64,000 nucleotides of DNA from [Clostridium] aerotolerans DSM 5434 (lineage in GTDB: Bacteria > Bacillota > Clostridia > Lachnospirales > Lachnospiraceae): NCBI RefSeq assembly GCF_000687555.1, contig NZ_JHWJ01000003.1, positions 124,001 to 188,000 of the forward strand. Direction: 5' to 3'. The notes under the pieces are model-generated. The model searched no databases and was not told the origin of the DNA. It saw nothing but the letters and a program-made list of their open reading frames with translations. Positions 24,823-34,607 of this stretch are shown here, in pieces. Position 1 is the stretch's first letter, and each line of letters begins with the position of its first letter. The position numbers and the translations under genes are program-made.

Positions 24823-24879
24823 CTTCTATATTTTGTATACACAATTTCTCAAGCACAACATCTAGTGCTTTTTTATTAT
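24823..24879 (-). promoter_or_regulatory. nrdDG promoter with two NrdR boxes
   Basis: Minus strand: TATAAT at about 24874-24879 with TTTACT 16 bases upstream. Box 1 GCACTAGATGTTGTGC (24853-24868) and box 2 ATACAAAATATAGAAG (24823-24838) both match the core CwAnATnTwG of the NrdR consensus, with a 14-bp gap (30 bp centre to centre, about three helical turns). Confidence 0.75.
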
Positions 24880-24918
24880 ACACCACAAGAGAAAAAAGTA
24901 AAGAGGATTTTAAGTCTT

Positions 24919-25539
24919 TTAATCAACAAAATTAGTCCAAATTTTTTCTTCTTGTACGGGAAGGCTGATTCCTGCTGCTTTTCCAGCCTCAATGGATTTT
25001 AATAACCACGCCATATTTTTTCCAAGGTCTCTCATGACCTGGAGTCCTTCCTTATCCTGCTCCACATCCTCAGGAGTTCTTCCGTGTACCATGTTCCAAT
25101 AACGGGATGAAACCACAGGCATCTGGGATATGGTAAAATATTTATTCAGCGCATCAAAGGTAGCCGTAGTGCCGGCCCTGCGGGCGGACACAACCGCTGC
25201 CGCCGGCTTAAAAGCAAATTTTCTTCCTGCAAAAAAAAGACGGTCCAGCAGGGAAAATAAGGAACCATTGGCAGAAGCATAATAAACTGGTGATCCAACA
25301 ATCAGCCCATCGATTTCTTCCACTTTGTCCAGGATTTCATTTACCAGGTCATCCCCGAAGATGCATCGGCCCGTCTGGGCACATTTTCCGCATGCGATGC
25401 AGCCGTGAATGGCTTTTGTTCCGATATGAAGGATCTCTGTTTTAACTCCCTCTTTGTTCAAAGATTCTGACACCTCCATCAGTGCCCGGTTTGTACAGCC
25501 TGCTTTGTGTGGACTTCCATTAATCAGCAATACGTTCAT
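24919..25539 (-). CDS. Iron-sulfur flavoprotein / NAD(P)H-dependent FMN reductase family
   Basis: 206 residues, flavodoxin-like fold. The FMN phosphate loop is NGSPHKAGCTNRAL near the N-terminus, followed by a compact Cys motif HGCIACGKCAQTGRC that fits the [4Fe-4S] site of clostridial iron-sulfur flavoproteins, and GSPVYYASANGSLFS in the second FMN region. It probably moves electrons in the cytoplasm; partner unknown. The ATG at 25539 is 14 bases after the stop of the SNF2 gene, so it is likely in the same transcript. Confidence 0.85.
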   Translation of the reverse strand: MNVLLINGSPHKAGCTNRALMEVSESLNKEGVKTEILHIGTKAIHGCIACGKCAQTGRCIFGDDLVNEILDKVEEIDGLIVGSPVYYASANGSLFSLLDRLFFAGRKFAFKPAAAVVSARRAGTTATFDALNKYFTISQMPVVSSRYWNMVHGRTPEDVEQDKEGLQVMRDLGKNMAWLLKSIEAGKAAGISLPVQEEKIWTNFVD

Positions 25540-25553
25540 GACTCTCCATCCTT

Positions 25554-28500
25554 TCATTCTGTTAATAGACCAAGTAAATCATCCCTGCTTAAATTGCTCA
25601 GGGAAATGGTACCCTCTGTAATAATCTGTTCTGCAAGATCCTTTTTCGATTCCTGCAGCTTTAATATATTTTCCTCAATCGTACCTTTCGTAATCAGCTT
25701 GAATACTGACACCTGTTTTTCCTGTCCCATTCGGTGTGCACGGTCTGTGGCCTGATTCTGGGCCGCTACGTTCCACCAGGGATCAAAGTGTATTACCATA
25801 TCTGCCGCTGTCAGATTAAGCCCTGTTCCGCCTGCTTTTAAGGAAATCAAGAATAAAGGCACCTCATCATCTTTAAAGGAGCTGACCATTCGGATTCGCT
25901 CCTCCTTAGGCGTTGCCCCGGTAAGAATATAATAAGGGATTCCCTCGTTTTTAAGCCTCTGGCTTATGACCTCAAGCATGGATGTGAACTGAGAGAACAG
26001 AAGGATCTTATGGCCCCCTTCCACTCCATTTCTCACAAGGTCAATACAGGTTTCAAGCTTCGCAGACTCTCCGCTGTAATCGCCATAACAAAGATGAGGA
26101 TCGCAGCAGATCTGTCTTAGTCTTGTAAGCTGGGCAAGAATCTGTATATTGTCTCTTCCCTGTCTGCCCTCCATACTTTCCAGCTCTTTTTTAAGCTGAT
26201 ATGCATTGGCGGTGTAGATCTCCTTTTGTTTTTTGTCAAAGGCGGAATAGACTACCGTTTCCAGCTTATCCGGCAGCTCCTTTAGTACATCCTTTTTTAA
26301 TCTTCGTAGGATAAATGGCCCAATGAGGCGATGAAGGTTTATCAGTGCCTGCCCATCCTGATCCCTGACAATAGGGAGCTCATACTCTTTCTTAAACCTC
26401 TGATAGCTGAATAAGAAGCCTGGCATAAGATAATCAAAAATACTCCAAAGCTCTGACAGCCTGTTTTCGATTGGTGTTCCTGTCAGGGCAAACCGGCTGC
26501 GGGCCTCAATGCCTTTTACAGCCTTAGCACTCTGAGTGGAAGCATTCTTAATATACTGGGCCTCATCAATGATCTGAAAGCGAAAGGATTTGTCTTCATA
26601 AAGAACGGCATCCCTTTTTAACAGATCATAAGAGGTAATGAGCACATCATATTCATGGGAACGGGCTAACAGCTCTTCTCTTTCAGCCGCCGTTCCTGTC
26701 ACAGTTAAAACCTTAAGACCTGGTCCAAATGTGTGTATTTCATTTTCCCAGTTGTATACCAGAGAGGCCGGACAAACAATAAGGGAACGGGCGGACCCTT
26801 CCTTCTCTTTTTCATCCAGAAGCAGTGCTATGACCTGAATGGTCTTACCAAGGCCCATATCATCTGCAAGAATGCCACCAAACCCATAATGATCCAGGGT
26901 CTTTAGCCAACGGTATCCCGTCTTTTGGTATCCTCGCAAAATATGGTCCAGGCTTTTCGGTATTTCAAAGTCACTGTCTTCCACTGACTTCATCCCCCGG
27001 ACCACAGCTTTATAAAGCTGATCCCGGTAAAGAGTGATACCGCTGCCCTCTTTTAAAATGCCATCCAGATAAAGGGCTCTGTAGGCAGGCAGACGAAACG
27101 TTCTGCTCTCAAGCTCTGAAACAGAAACAGACATATCCTGGATCAGTCTTGCGACAGAAAGAAGACCATTGTCATCCAGATTGATAAATTCTCCGCTCTT
27201 TAGACGATAGTACTTCTTCTTTCTACTATATTCAGCAAGAAGCTTGTTTAGCTCTGAACCTGACAGCCCTTCCGTGTCAACGTTAAGCTCCAGCCAGTTT
27301 CCTATACTCTTAATCCCTACCGATATCTTAGGAGGAGGAAGTATCTTTAACTTTTTAAAGGGCTCCGAAAAATAGACCTCTCCAAAAGCCATAAATTCCG
27401 GGATTCCCACTGTCAAAAGGCTGTAAACTGCCTCCTCGTCGTTTCGTATGGCAGGAAGGGAGGATTCATACTCCTTGTATTTAAAATATTTGGTGATCAG
27501 CTGGCTGATTCTGAATTCTCCCGGAACATCTCTGCATACCGTGCGTGGAAGACGTTCATCTTCCACCGGCTGAAAGGAATAATCTCCATAGGAAAGAGTG
27601 GGCTTTAGAATCAGGCTGTTTGGTCCATCGGAATCAAAATCAAAACGCGCCTTAAGCTCTTCCGGCTTAAAGGTCTCCAGATTTATATTTCCGGAATCAA
27701 TGGTACAGTATGCCGCGATTCTCTTTAAGACCCGCTCATAAAATAGTGGCATATCTTTATTATTTACCTCAATCTCATAGGCAGAGCCAAACCCCTCGGT
27801 CATCTGCTTAAAGAAGATGAGGAGCGCCTCACTGCATTCCTGGTCACAGCAGTACAGATTTTTGGTATCTGCAAAATACAAATACCGCTCCCCTTCTAAC
27901 ACCATCAAATCCTTGGGAATGGAAACAAGCACCCCTTCCCTGCCTCTCCTTCGGACGGTCACCGTAAGCTCCGGAGACTTATCCGTCACCGCCACCTGGC
28001 GGCTATGGCCTTTATGATCCTCAATTTCTAAGAGGTTTCCCTTCATCAGTCCAAAAAAGCGGTCCATGCTGGTACGGCTTAAGGTGAGAAAACGCATCAA
28101 AGGACTTGTGGTAAAGGCTGCCTTCTGAAACTGTTCATGATGCTCTAAGTAGGTATTCACTACCTCCATAACAAATTCAAGGAGCGGCTGGCTTTCTTTT
28201 TGAAATGCCTGAACGCTATGATGAAAGGATAAGTTTTTTCCATATTCCACATAAGTACCGTTGGCTACCGCCCGTACAAACGCTGAGAGGTCCTTTAGTA
28301 CATACAAACGGTCCTTACCCAGCTTGAATTCAAGCTTTAGCTCTCTGCGGCCAGCCATCATTGCAACAAAAAGCTTTACCTGCTCTCCCTCTCCTTCGCT
28401 CATAATGCGGGCAACCTCCCGGTTGGTGTATTCCCGAATCATCGCCCTTGCCTGTTGGGAGGTGGTTACAATCCTCCCCTGGTTTTCTGATTCCTGTTCC

Positions 28501-28703
28501 TTATACGCCTGGAATAAGGCCTGACAGTGAGAGCACATGCCCCGGTAGGAATTTCCCTGGGCACAGGAACAAGAGTAGTCAATTGCCTGACTACCCTTGA
28601 TATGGAGACTTGCCTTATATTCTCTTCCCTGATCCTCTACAACTGCTTTGACGCCTGATTCACCCTTCCAGAAAGCGTTAGTCGTTATATGTGATACTTT
28701 CAT
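25554..28703 (-). CDS. SNF2-family helicase with N-terminal SWIM zinc finger
   Basis: 1049 residues. The SWIM zinc motif is near residues 43-60 (CSCAQGN then CSHCQ). The DEXH core lies in the C-terminal half: Walker A ADDMGLGKTIQVIALL, Walker B IIDEAQYIKN (DEAQ), GTPIENRLSELWSIFDYL, then the second RecA domain with SQFTSML and the motif VI QATDRAHRMGQ. This is the bacterial SNF2_N/SWIM type, an ATP-driven DNA translocase whose role in bacteria is largely unknown; remodelling of protein-DNA complexes or RNA polymerase recycling are options. It lies between argS and the iron-sulfur flavoprotein gene with very short gaps. Confidence 0.9.
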   Translation of the reverse strand: MKVSHITTNAFWKGESGVKAVVEDQGREYKASLHIKGSQAIDYSCSCAQGNSYRGMCSHCQALFQAYKEQESENQGRIVTTSQQARAMIREYTNREVARIMSEGEGEQVKLFVAMMAGRRELKLEFKLGKDRLYVLKDLSAFVRAVANGTYVEYGKNLSFHHSVQAFQKESQPLLEFVMEVVNTYLEHHEQFQKAAFTTSPLMRFLTLSRTSMDRFFGLMKGNLLEIEDHKGHSRQVAVTDKSPELTVTVRRRGREGVLVSIPKDLMVLEGERYLYFADTKNLYCCDQECSEALLIFFKQMTEGFGSAYEIEVNNKDMPLFYERVLKRIAAYCTIDSGNINLETFKPEELKARFDFDSDGPNSLILKPTLSYGDYSFQPVEDERLPRTVCRDVPGEFRISQLITKYFKYKEYESSLPAIRNDEEAVYSLLTVGIPEFMAFGEVYFSEPFKKLKILPPPKISVGIKSIGNWLELNVDTEGLSGSELNKLLAEYSRKKKYYRLKSGEFINLDDNGLLSVARLIQDMSVSVSELESRTFRLPAYRALYLDGILKEGSGITLYRDQLYKAVVRGMKSVEDSDFEIPKSLDHILRGYQKTGYRWLKTLDHYGFGGILADDMGLGKTIQVIALLLDEKEKEGSARSLIVCPASLVYNWENEIHTFGPGLKVLTVTGTAAEREELLARSHEYDVLITSYDLLKRDAVLYEDKSFRFQIIDEAQYIKNASTQSAKAVKGIEARSRFALTGTPIENRLSELWSIFDYLMPGFLFSYQRFKKEYELPIVRDQDGQALINLHRLIGPFILRRLKKDVLKELPDKLETVVYSAFDKKQKEIYTANAYQLKKELESMEGRQGRDNIQILAQLTRLRQICCDPHLCYGDYSGESAKLETCIDLVRNGVEGGHKILLFSQFTSMLEVISQRLKNEGIPYYILTGATPKEERIRMVSSFKDDEVPLFLISLKAGGTGLNLTAADMVIHFDPWWNVAAQNQATDRAHRMGQEKQVSVFKLITKGTIEENILKLQESKKDLAEQIITEGTISLSNLSRDDLLGLLTE

Positions 28704-28726
28704 AGCTCCTCACATCCGTTCGCTGT

Positions 28727-30496
28727 TTACATACGCTCTGGTGCTTCAATACCCAGAACATCGATGCATTCATTTAACACATCTTTGGTAAGACTGATTA
28801 AGCATATCCAGGATGCCTGACGCTCTTTGTTCTCTTCAGAAATAATCTTGGTTTCATGATAGAACCGGTTAAAAGCATTGGCTAATTCATAGATATACTG
28901 GCATATCTTGTGGGGAGCAAGCTCTGTAAAGCTTGTTTCCATGATTTCGTTATACCGGGAAAGCTGAAGCATTAAATCTTTTTCTGAGCCTGATACAGCA
29001 GGAAGGATCTTTGCTTCTCCCTCGTACTTTTCTTCCTGGCTCTGGTATTTAGCAAGAATGGATTTAATGCGGACGATGGTATAAAGAATGTATGGTCCGG
29101 TATTTCCTTCAAAGGATACGAAACGATCCATATCAAAAATATAATCCTTGGAAGCCTGGTTTGAAAGATCTCCATACTTTAAGGCAGCAAGTCCGATAAT
29201 CTTTGATGTTTCTCTCGCTTCTTCCTCTGAAACTGTCCGATTTTCCGTTATCTTTTCATAGGCAGCCTGGCAGATATCTGAAATCAGATTCTCAAGACGC
29301 ATAACGCCGCCGTCTCTTGTTTTAAAAGGCTTTCCATCCTTGCCATTCATCGTACCAAAAGGAAGGTGAGACATCTTTTTATCTTCTGAAACAAATCCAG
29401 CCTTTTTGGCTACGCGGAAGACCTGAACAAAATGCAGTTCCTGACGCTTATCGGTAATGTAAATATACCAGTCAGGCTTAATGTCTTTTTCTCTTTCAAT
29501 AATGGTTCCAAGATCTGATGTGGAGTAAAGAGCTGCTCCGTCAGATTTTCTTACGATACATGGCGGCAGCTCCTTGGAATCTCCCTCTTCTGTGACATCA
29601 ACAACAAGAGCGCCCTGACTTTCATATGCCAGCCCTTTTTCCACCAGCTCCTGAATCAAACCGGGAATGTAGGGTTCTGCATGGCTCTCCCCTTTCCACA
29701 AATCAAAGGAAACCTTAAGATTGCCGTAATTCTTCTTTAAATCAGTAACTGAAACAGCAATGATATGCTGCCAGATGGCGCGGTAAGGACGATAACCATT
29801 CTGAAGCTTTAACGTCGCATCATGGGCTCTTTTGCTGAATGCCTCGTCTGCCTTAGACTTTGCACTTGCAGCTGGATAGATTTCCTCCAGTTCGCTGATG
29901 GTAAATGGCGCTTCCGCTGGATATTCTCCGTCAAAAGAATCATCAAAATAAGAAAGCTCCGGCTTTCTGTCTCTTAATTCTTCAATGATGAGTCCCATCT
30001 GAAGGCCCCAGTCACCCAGATGAACGTCACCTATGACCTTATGGCCCAGTAAGCGTCCGTTTCTTTTAATGGCCTCGCCAATAATTGCAGAGCGCAGATG
30101 ACCTACGTGAAGAGGCTTGGCCACATTGGCACCGCCGTAATCCACTACAATGGTCAAAGGATTTTCTGTCTTATCTAAGCCGCACTGGTCAGCCTTAGCC
30201 ATGCCATTCATATATTCTGCCAGATAGCTGGAGTCAAGCTTTAAATTGATAAATCCCGGCATAACCGCTTCTACTGCAGCAAATACTCTGTTTCCAGCAA
30301 GCTTTGCCACCACTTCTGACGCTATATCAAAAGGTTTCTTTTTAAACGCCTTGGCCGCTGCCATCGCTCCGTTGCACTGGTATTCGCAAAGGTCCGGGCG
30401 GTTGGACAGCGTCACCTTTGCATAGGCTTCCTCGTATCCGCAATCTGCAAATGCAGCCTTCATCTCTGCCGTAATCAAATCAAGAATCTTATTCAT
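28727..30496 (-). CDS. argS: Arginine--tRNA ligase
   Basis: 589 residues, class I. The HIGH motif reads HVGH in VAKPLHVGHLRSAIIGE; a canonical KMSKS is absent, as usual in ArgRS. An N-terminal Add-1-like domain and a C-terminal DALR anticodon domain (NTGPYILYTIVRI onward, ending EAPERM) are present. GGAG precedes the ATG. It is the first gene of a run with the SNF2 helicase and flavoprotein genes. No T-box was seen. Confidence 0.97.
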   Translation of the reverse strand: MNKILDLITAEMKAAFADCGYEEAYAKVTLSNRPDLCEYQCNGAMAAAKAFKKKPFDIASEVVAKLAGNRVFAAVEAVMPGFINLKLDSSYLAEYMNGMAKADQCGLDKTENPLTIVVDYGGANVAKPLHVGHLRSAIIGEAIKRNGRLLGHKVIGDVHLGDWGLQMGLIIEELRDRKPELSYFDDSFDGEYPAEAPFTISELEEIYPAASAKSKADEAFSKRAHDATLKLQNGYRPYRAIWQHIIAVSVTDLKKNYGNLKVSFDLWKGESHAEPYIPGLIQELVEKGLAYESQGALVVDVTEEGDSKELPPCIVRKSDGAALYSTSDLGTIIEREKDIKPDWYIYITDKRQELHFVQVFRVAKKAGFVSEDKKMSHLPFGTMNGKDGKPFKTRDGGVMRLENLISDICQAAYEKITENRTVSEEEARETSKIIGLAALKYGDLSNQASKDYIFDMDRFVSFEGNTGPYILYTIVRIKSILAKYQSQEEKYEGEAKILPAVSGSEKDLMLQLSRYNEIMETSFTELAPHKICQYIYELANAFNRFYHETKIISEENKERQASWICLISLTKDVLNECIDVLGIEAPERM

Positions 30497-30603
30497 TGGT
30501 TGCTAGTCTCCTTTATATCCAGAAATTTCTAAGCTAAATATTAATTATATTACAAACAAGGTTAAAAATCAAATTCTTTTCTAAGTACCAAGGGTTATAA
30601 TAG

Positions 30604-30627
30604 CAAAAAAGACCGGGCATGCCGGTC
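30604..30627 (-). terminator. Terminator of efp
   Basis: Minus-strand stem GACCGG/CCGGTC with a 5-nt loop followed by six T. Confidence 0.9.
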
Positions 30628-30641
30628 CTTTTACATACGGA

Positions 30642-31199
30642 TTAAACTCTGGACAGATATTCACCTGAACGTGTATCAATCTTAATTTTATCACCCTGCT
30701 CAACGAACAGAGGAACATACACAATTGCTCCAGTCTCAACGGTAGCTGGTTTTGTAGCGCCCTGTGCAGTATCACCCTTAAAGCCTGGCTCTGTTTCTGT
30801 GATAACTAACTCAACAAATAACGGAGGCTCTACGGAATATACCTTACCATTATAGGAACATACCTTAACCGTCTCATTCTCTTTTACGAACTTAAGTGCA
30901 TCACCAATTACTTCATTGCTTAATGCAACCTGCTCGTAAGTACTTGTATCCATAAAATTATGAAGATCTCCATCAGCATACAGATACTGCATATCTACTC
31001 TGTCGATTCTTGCCTGTGGAAACTTTTCTGTCGGGCGGAATGTGCGTTCGTTGATGCCTCCGTTTACCACATCTCTAATTTTTGTTCTTACGAAAGCAGC
31101 ACCCTTTCCAGGTTTTACGTGCTGGAACTCAATAATCTGATAAACAGTACCATCGATCTCCAATGTGATACCGTTTCTAAAATCACCCGCTGATATCAT
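30642..31199 (-). CDS. efp: Elongation factor P
   Basis: 185 residues, three beta-barrel domains. Relieves ribosome stalling at consecutive prolines. The tip Lys that is modified in many species is K32 in KPGKGAAF; the C-terminal signature is [17 protein letters not shown]. No epmA/epmB modification genes are in this window. GGAGG lies upstream of the ATG. Monocistronic. Confidence 0.97.
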   Translation of the reverse strand: MISAGDFRNGITLEIDGTVYQIIEFQHVKPGKGAAFVRTKIRDVVNGGINERTFRPTEKFPQARIDRVDMQYLYADGDLHNFMDTSTYEQVALSNEVIGDALKFVKENETVKVCSYNGKVYSVEPPLFVELVITETEPGFKGDTAQGATKPATVETGAIVYVPLFVEQGDKIKIDTRSGEYLSRV

Positions 31200-31311
31200 A
31201 AATGATATTCCTCCTTGAATTTCTCTTCTTAACCTTTTATATTCTATACTATAACAAACGCATTTTCAACCGTTTTTTTGCAAATATCTCCATTTTCTCC
31301 CCAGGAAGAGC

Positions 31312-31740
31312 TTATCTTCCCGTTAAAAAGTCCATGGCCAAAGCATATCCTTTCAGTCCAAGACCGACAACTTGTCCCGTACACACCGGTGCCGTTACGG
31401 ACAAATGGCGGAATTCTTCTCTTTTATGGACATTGGATATATGAACTTCGATCTTTGGAATCTCCACAGATCCTAAGGCATCCCGCAGTGCATAACTATA
31501 ATGTGTAAATGCACCAGGATTGATGATAATACCCTCTGTACCGTTATGATACGCCTCCTGAATCTTGTCAATGAGACCGCCTTCATAATTGCTTTGGTAG
31601 ACTTCCAACTCATGGCCTTCCTTTTTTGCCTTCTCTTCCAGGGAAGCAACCAGGGAACTGTAATCTTCACTTCCATAGATCCCTTTTTCCCGAATCCCTA
31701 AAAAGTTAATATTAGGCCCGTTTAAAACAAGAATTTTCAT
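31312..31740 (-). CDS. aroQ: Type II 3-dehydroquinate dehydratase
   Basis: 142 residues, third step of the shikimate pathway. The N-terminal LNGPNINFLGIREKGIYG holds the catalytic Arg and Tyr (Y22), NPGAFTHYSYAL is at 74-85, and the catalytic His is H100 in EVHISN. The start was set to the ATG at 31740, before the family's MKILVLNGPN; a longer in-frame extension is not conserved. No other aro gene is adjacent. Confidence 0.94.
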   Translation of the reverse strand: MKILVLNGPNINFLGIREKGIYGSEDYSSLVASLEEKAKKEGHELEVYQSNYEGGLIDKIQEAYHNGTEGIIINPGAFTHYSYALRDALGSVEIPKIEVHISNVHKREEFRHLSVTAPVCTGQVVGLGLKGYALAMDFLTGR

Positions 31741-31859
31741 AGATTTTCTTCTGCCTTTCCTCCTACCGGTCAAAATAATGGCAGACATTTGCGAATTCTC
31801 CATTTCTATTATGTCCGAAAAGCTGTCTTTTAGCCCGGAAGAAGACTTTTTTTCATTGG

Positions 31860-32369
31860 TTACATGACTTTCTTCTTATCTCTATGGTAGAAAAATAATA
31901 CAATTGCTTCCAAATACCTCTTTAACACAATCTGGATTTCTTCCTTTGGATTGATGGGTCTTACCAGTATACTGTAAATGCCGGCCCTTTTTGCACCAAA
32001 AACATCTGTAAACAGCTGATCTCCCACAAAAATAGTAGTCTCAATATTGGTGCCCATAACCTTCATGGCCCTGTGATAGCCGGCAATGCCAGGCTTGTTT
32101 CCTTTAAAGATATAGTTGGTGCTTCCTGCTGCACGTGCAAAGGAAGCAACTCTTGGTTCTTTGTTATTGGAAAGGAGACATGATTTAAGCCCGATTTCAT
32201 TTAAACGGGCAAAAAGCTTTTTTGCCCTTTCATCTGCTGGTGCACCATGAGGGACCAGAGTATTGTCAATATCAAAAATCACACCACGGATTCCGCTTTT
32301 ATATAAGCGCTCATAAGGTATGTCGTATGCGGATACCACATCTTCGTCCGGATAAAATGTATTAAACAT
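31860..32369 (-). CDS. yqeG: YqeG-family HAD IIIA phosphatase
   Basis: 169 residues of the HAD superfamily. Motif I is FDIDNTLVPHG (nucleophile Asp and DxD), motif II Ser in LLSNN, and motif III/IV FVGDQLFTDVFGAKRAG. Members are widespread in Firmicutes; the substrate is uncertain. It starts seven bases after nrdR, so the two are cotranscribed. Confidence 0.9.
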   Translation of the reverse strand: MFNTFYPDEDVVSAYDIPYERLYKSGIRGVIFDIDNTLVPHGAPADERAKKLFARLNEIGLKSCLLSNNKEPRVASFARAAGSTNYIFKGNKPGIAGYHRAMKVMGTNIETTIFVGDQLFTDVFGAKRAGIYSILVRPINPKEEIQIVLKRYLEAIVLFFYHRDKKKVM

Positions 32370-32376
32370 AATTCTC

Positions 32377-32829
32377 CTACTTCTTTAACAATTTTCCTAT
32401 TTCTTCTATAAACGTATTCACATCTTTAAATTCCCGATATACAGAAGCAAATCGTACATAAGCCACCTCATCGATTTCCTGCAGCTTCTTCATCACAAGC
32501 TCACCGATGACGGTGCTCTCCACTTCTTTTTCTTCCCGGTTAAAAACCTGAAGCTCCACTTCATCGACCATGGAATCAATCTGTTGGGATGACACAGGCC
32601 TCTTATGGCAGGAATGCAAAATCCCTGACTCTATCTTCGAACGGTCATAGACCTCTCTGGAACGATCCTTCTTAATTACCATGAGAGGCATGGTCTCAAG
32701 CTTCTCATAGGTTGTAAAGCGCTTCCCGCATTTCTCGCACTGTCTGCGCCGCCTGATGGAACTGTTGTCATCCGCTGGTCTTGAATCAATGACCTTAGTA
32801 TCTGCCTCGTTGCAAAATGGACATTTCAC
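32377..32829 (-). CDS. nrdR: Transcriptional repressor NrdR
   Basis: 150 residues. An N-terminal zinc ribbon (CPFCN at 3-7 and CEKCGKRF later) is followed by an ATP-cone domain (MVIKKDRSREVYDRSKIESG) that senses ATP/dATP. It represses ribonucleotide reductase genes when dATP is high. The matching boxes before nrdDG in this window are the expected target. Cotranscribed with yqeG. Confidence 0.97.
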   Translation of the reverse strand: MKCPFCNEADTKVIDSRPADDNSSIRRRRQCEKCGKRFTTYEKLETMPLMVIKKDRSREVYDRSKIESGILHSCHKRPVSSQQIDSMVDEVELQVFNREEKEVESTVIGELVMKKLQEIDEVAYVRFASVYREFKDVNTFIEEIGKLLKK

Positions 32830-32912
32830 GCCTCTATCCTCCTATCTTACGGACTGTATTATATTATGTATATCATAACTTACATTCCGTAGATTGACAA
32901 GCCTATCTTCCA

Positions 32913-33173
32913 TTATATCCCGCATTTTTCCGTTGCTTTATCAAGATCCACATTTACAAGGATAATATCCGGCCCTACCTGTCTGATATCGCAGAAGGGA
33001 ATGATATACTCTTTTTCTCTTACCAAAAAACCGCAAAAGCAGCCTGGGCCGGGGACAATGATTGCCAGGAGACACCCCGTATCCATATCAAAATCCACAT
33101 CGCCCACATACCCCAGTCGTCTGCAGTCACAGATATTTATCACTTCTTTTGCCTTAAGATCACAAATGCGCAT
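32913..33173 (-). CDS. YlmC/YmxH-family PRC-barrel protein, sporulation-associated
   Basis: 86 residues forming one PRC-barrel domain (LKAKEVINICDCRRLGYVGD). Such small proteins are conserved in endospore formers and annotated as YlmC/YmxH sporulation proteins, with no defined biochemical role. GGAGG lies before the ATG. Monocistronic or a distal part of the run from the right. Confidence 0.85.
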   Translation of the reverse strand: MRICDLKAKEVINICDCRRLGYVGDVDFDMDTGCLLAIIVPGPGCFCGFLVREKEYIIPFCDIRQVGPDIILVNVDLDKATEKCGI

Positions 33174-33244
33174 AGATACACCTCCTACAATGCTTAGTGT
33201 ATTCTATGCGCACAAAAACCAGGTGACACGGTTTACAAATGATT

Positions 33245-34063
33245 TTAATAATTCTGCATGGATTCGTAAGAATGATCCACCTGACTTGCAGGTACGCTCT
33301 CTGTTCTTTCTGTCTTAATGTCAAGATAAAACTCGGTTAATGTACATTGTATATAAGGCATGATCCATAACAATCCAATTCCCATGGAACCATATCCAAG
33401 CAACAACATTCCGGTAAAGCTTAACATGATATAGAAAAAGCGTCCTTTGTTCCCCTTCATAAGCTCTACACTTTCCCGTAAGCATTGAAGCACTCCTTTA
33501 TCCGGTGATTCAATCAGGATAAATAAGCACTGGGAAAAATAAATTGTGACCACGATGCTGCCGACAATAAGTGCAATATACATAAGGACTAAAAGTACCA
33601 GCATGACCGGAATAAAATCTGTAATGATTGAAACAACAAATACGACCATGAAGGGTATACCTATGATTATCCCAATAAGAAATAACAAAAGATTAATACC
33701 TATAAATTTCAAAGGTTTATTTTTCAAAGCAAAGACCAAATCAGATATGCCATATTTCTGGTCCGTGGTTATATTAAGAAACATCTTTATGTAACCCGGC
33801 ATTAACAGAGCCATAACTGCTGTATATATGATACCGAAAAGGATGGTGAAAATCTGAAATAATATATATCCTATTCCAGAGTCTAATCCATCGTAAAAAA
33901 GCCTTTCACTCGTCACACCAAATATAATAGCGAAAATAATAAATACAGTAATAAGAACAGATAAAACAGCTCCAATAATCAGGCCAGCTCCCACACTTAT
34001 AGGGTATTTGCCTTTTAATTTTCTTCTAGCCCGTAATTTAAGCTCCGCAGATGTGGTCTTCAT
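33245..34063 (-). CDS. DUF975 family membrane protein
   Basis: 272 residues with about six hydrophobic segments. The N-terminal LKLRARRKLKGKYPISVG is the DUF975 start signature, and CLRESVELMKGNKGRFF is its conserved cytoplasmic loop. Function unknown. Its ATG overlaps the TAA of the DUF4190 gene (TAATG), implying translational coupling. Confidence 0.85.
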   Translation of the reverse strand: MKTTSAELKLRARRKLKGKYPISVGAGLIIGAVLSVLITVFIIFAIIFGVTSERLFYDGLDSGIGYILFQIFTILFGIIYTAVMALLMPGYIKMFLNITTDQKYGISDLVFALKNKPLKFIGINLLLFLIGIIIGIPFMVVFVVSIITDFIPVMLVLLVLMYIALIVGSIVVTIYFSQCLFILIESPDKGVLQCLRESVELMKGNKGRFFYIMLSFTGMLLLGYGSMGIGLLWIMPYIQCTLTEFYLDIKTERTESVPASQVDHSYESMQNY

Positions 34064-34458
34064 TAAAATACACCTCCTCTGTCAATATATCCTTCAGTAA
34101 CTAAAATTAAGTATACCATAAGTAATAAGGACATCAGGATAAAGGAAATGATGGAAGTAATCAGACCTGCCTTGGCATATCCTTCCATTCTGTCTTCTGT
34201 CCTGGATAACAACGCAAACAAGATACCAAGGCTTGCAAATATGAAGCCGCCGTAAATACAGCAGCATGTGACAAGACTCAATATTCCCATAACCAACGAG
34301 GCAAGAGCCATGGTGCTTTGAGAAGGTCTTACTTGCTGAGGGGAGACATTTTGTGTATTCCAGATGGGTTCTTCTGTCTTTAAGGTATCAGGATATGTAT
34401 CTTCCCTTTGTTCCACTGATGGTTCATTGTTGTAATCATTTTGGTTCTCTTGATCCAT
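34063..34458 (-). CDS. DUF4190-type membrane protein
   Basis: 131 residues: a polar, Gln/Glu-rich N-terminal half (about 1-45) followed by two hydrophobic helices (ALASLVMGILSLVTCCCIYGG split over 50-75, and 95-120). The layout ALVMGILSL...GGFIFASLGILFAL is typical of DUF4190. Function unknown; it is coupled to the DUF975 gene. Confidence 0.8.
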   Translation of the reverse strand: MDQENQNDYNNEPSVEQREDTYPDTLKTEEPIWNTQNVSPQQVRPSQSTMALASLVMGILSLVTCCCIYGGFIFASLGILFALLSRTEDRMEGYAKAGLITSIISFILMSLLLMVYLILVTEGYIDRGGVF

Positions 34459-34543
34459 ATAGTATCAACTCCCTTTTGTAATATTATATAGATTATACAA
34501 TAATTAAAGGAATCTGTAAATTCAATTATTTGCATACTATATA

Positions 34544-34584
34544 CAAAAAACGCCATGAACCAGATAGCTGCCGATTCATGGCGT
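34544..34584 (-). terminator. Terminator of metNIQ
   Basis: Minus-strand 10-bp stem ACGCCATGAA/TTCATGGCGT followed by TTTTTTG, just after the metQ stop. Confidence 0.9.
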
Positions 34585-34607
34585 CTCGTTTCTTTTAATA
34601 TTTACTC

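Noticed and set aside
31241-31330. Terminator of aroQ at the GGAAGA/TCTTCC repeat
   Set aside because: The short repeat includes the stop codon region and has no T-run on the minus strand.
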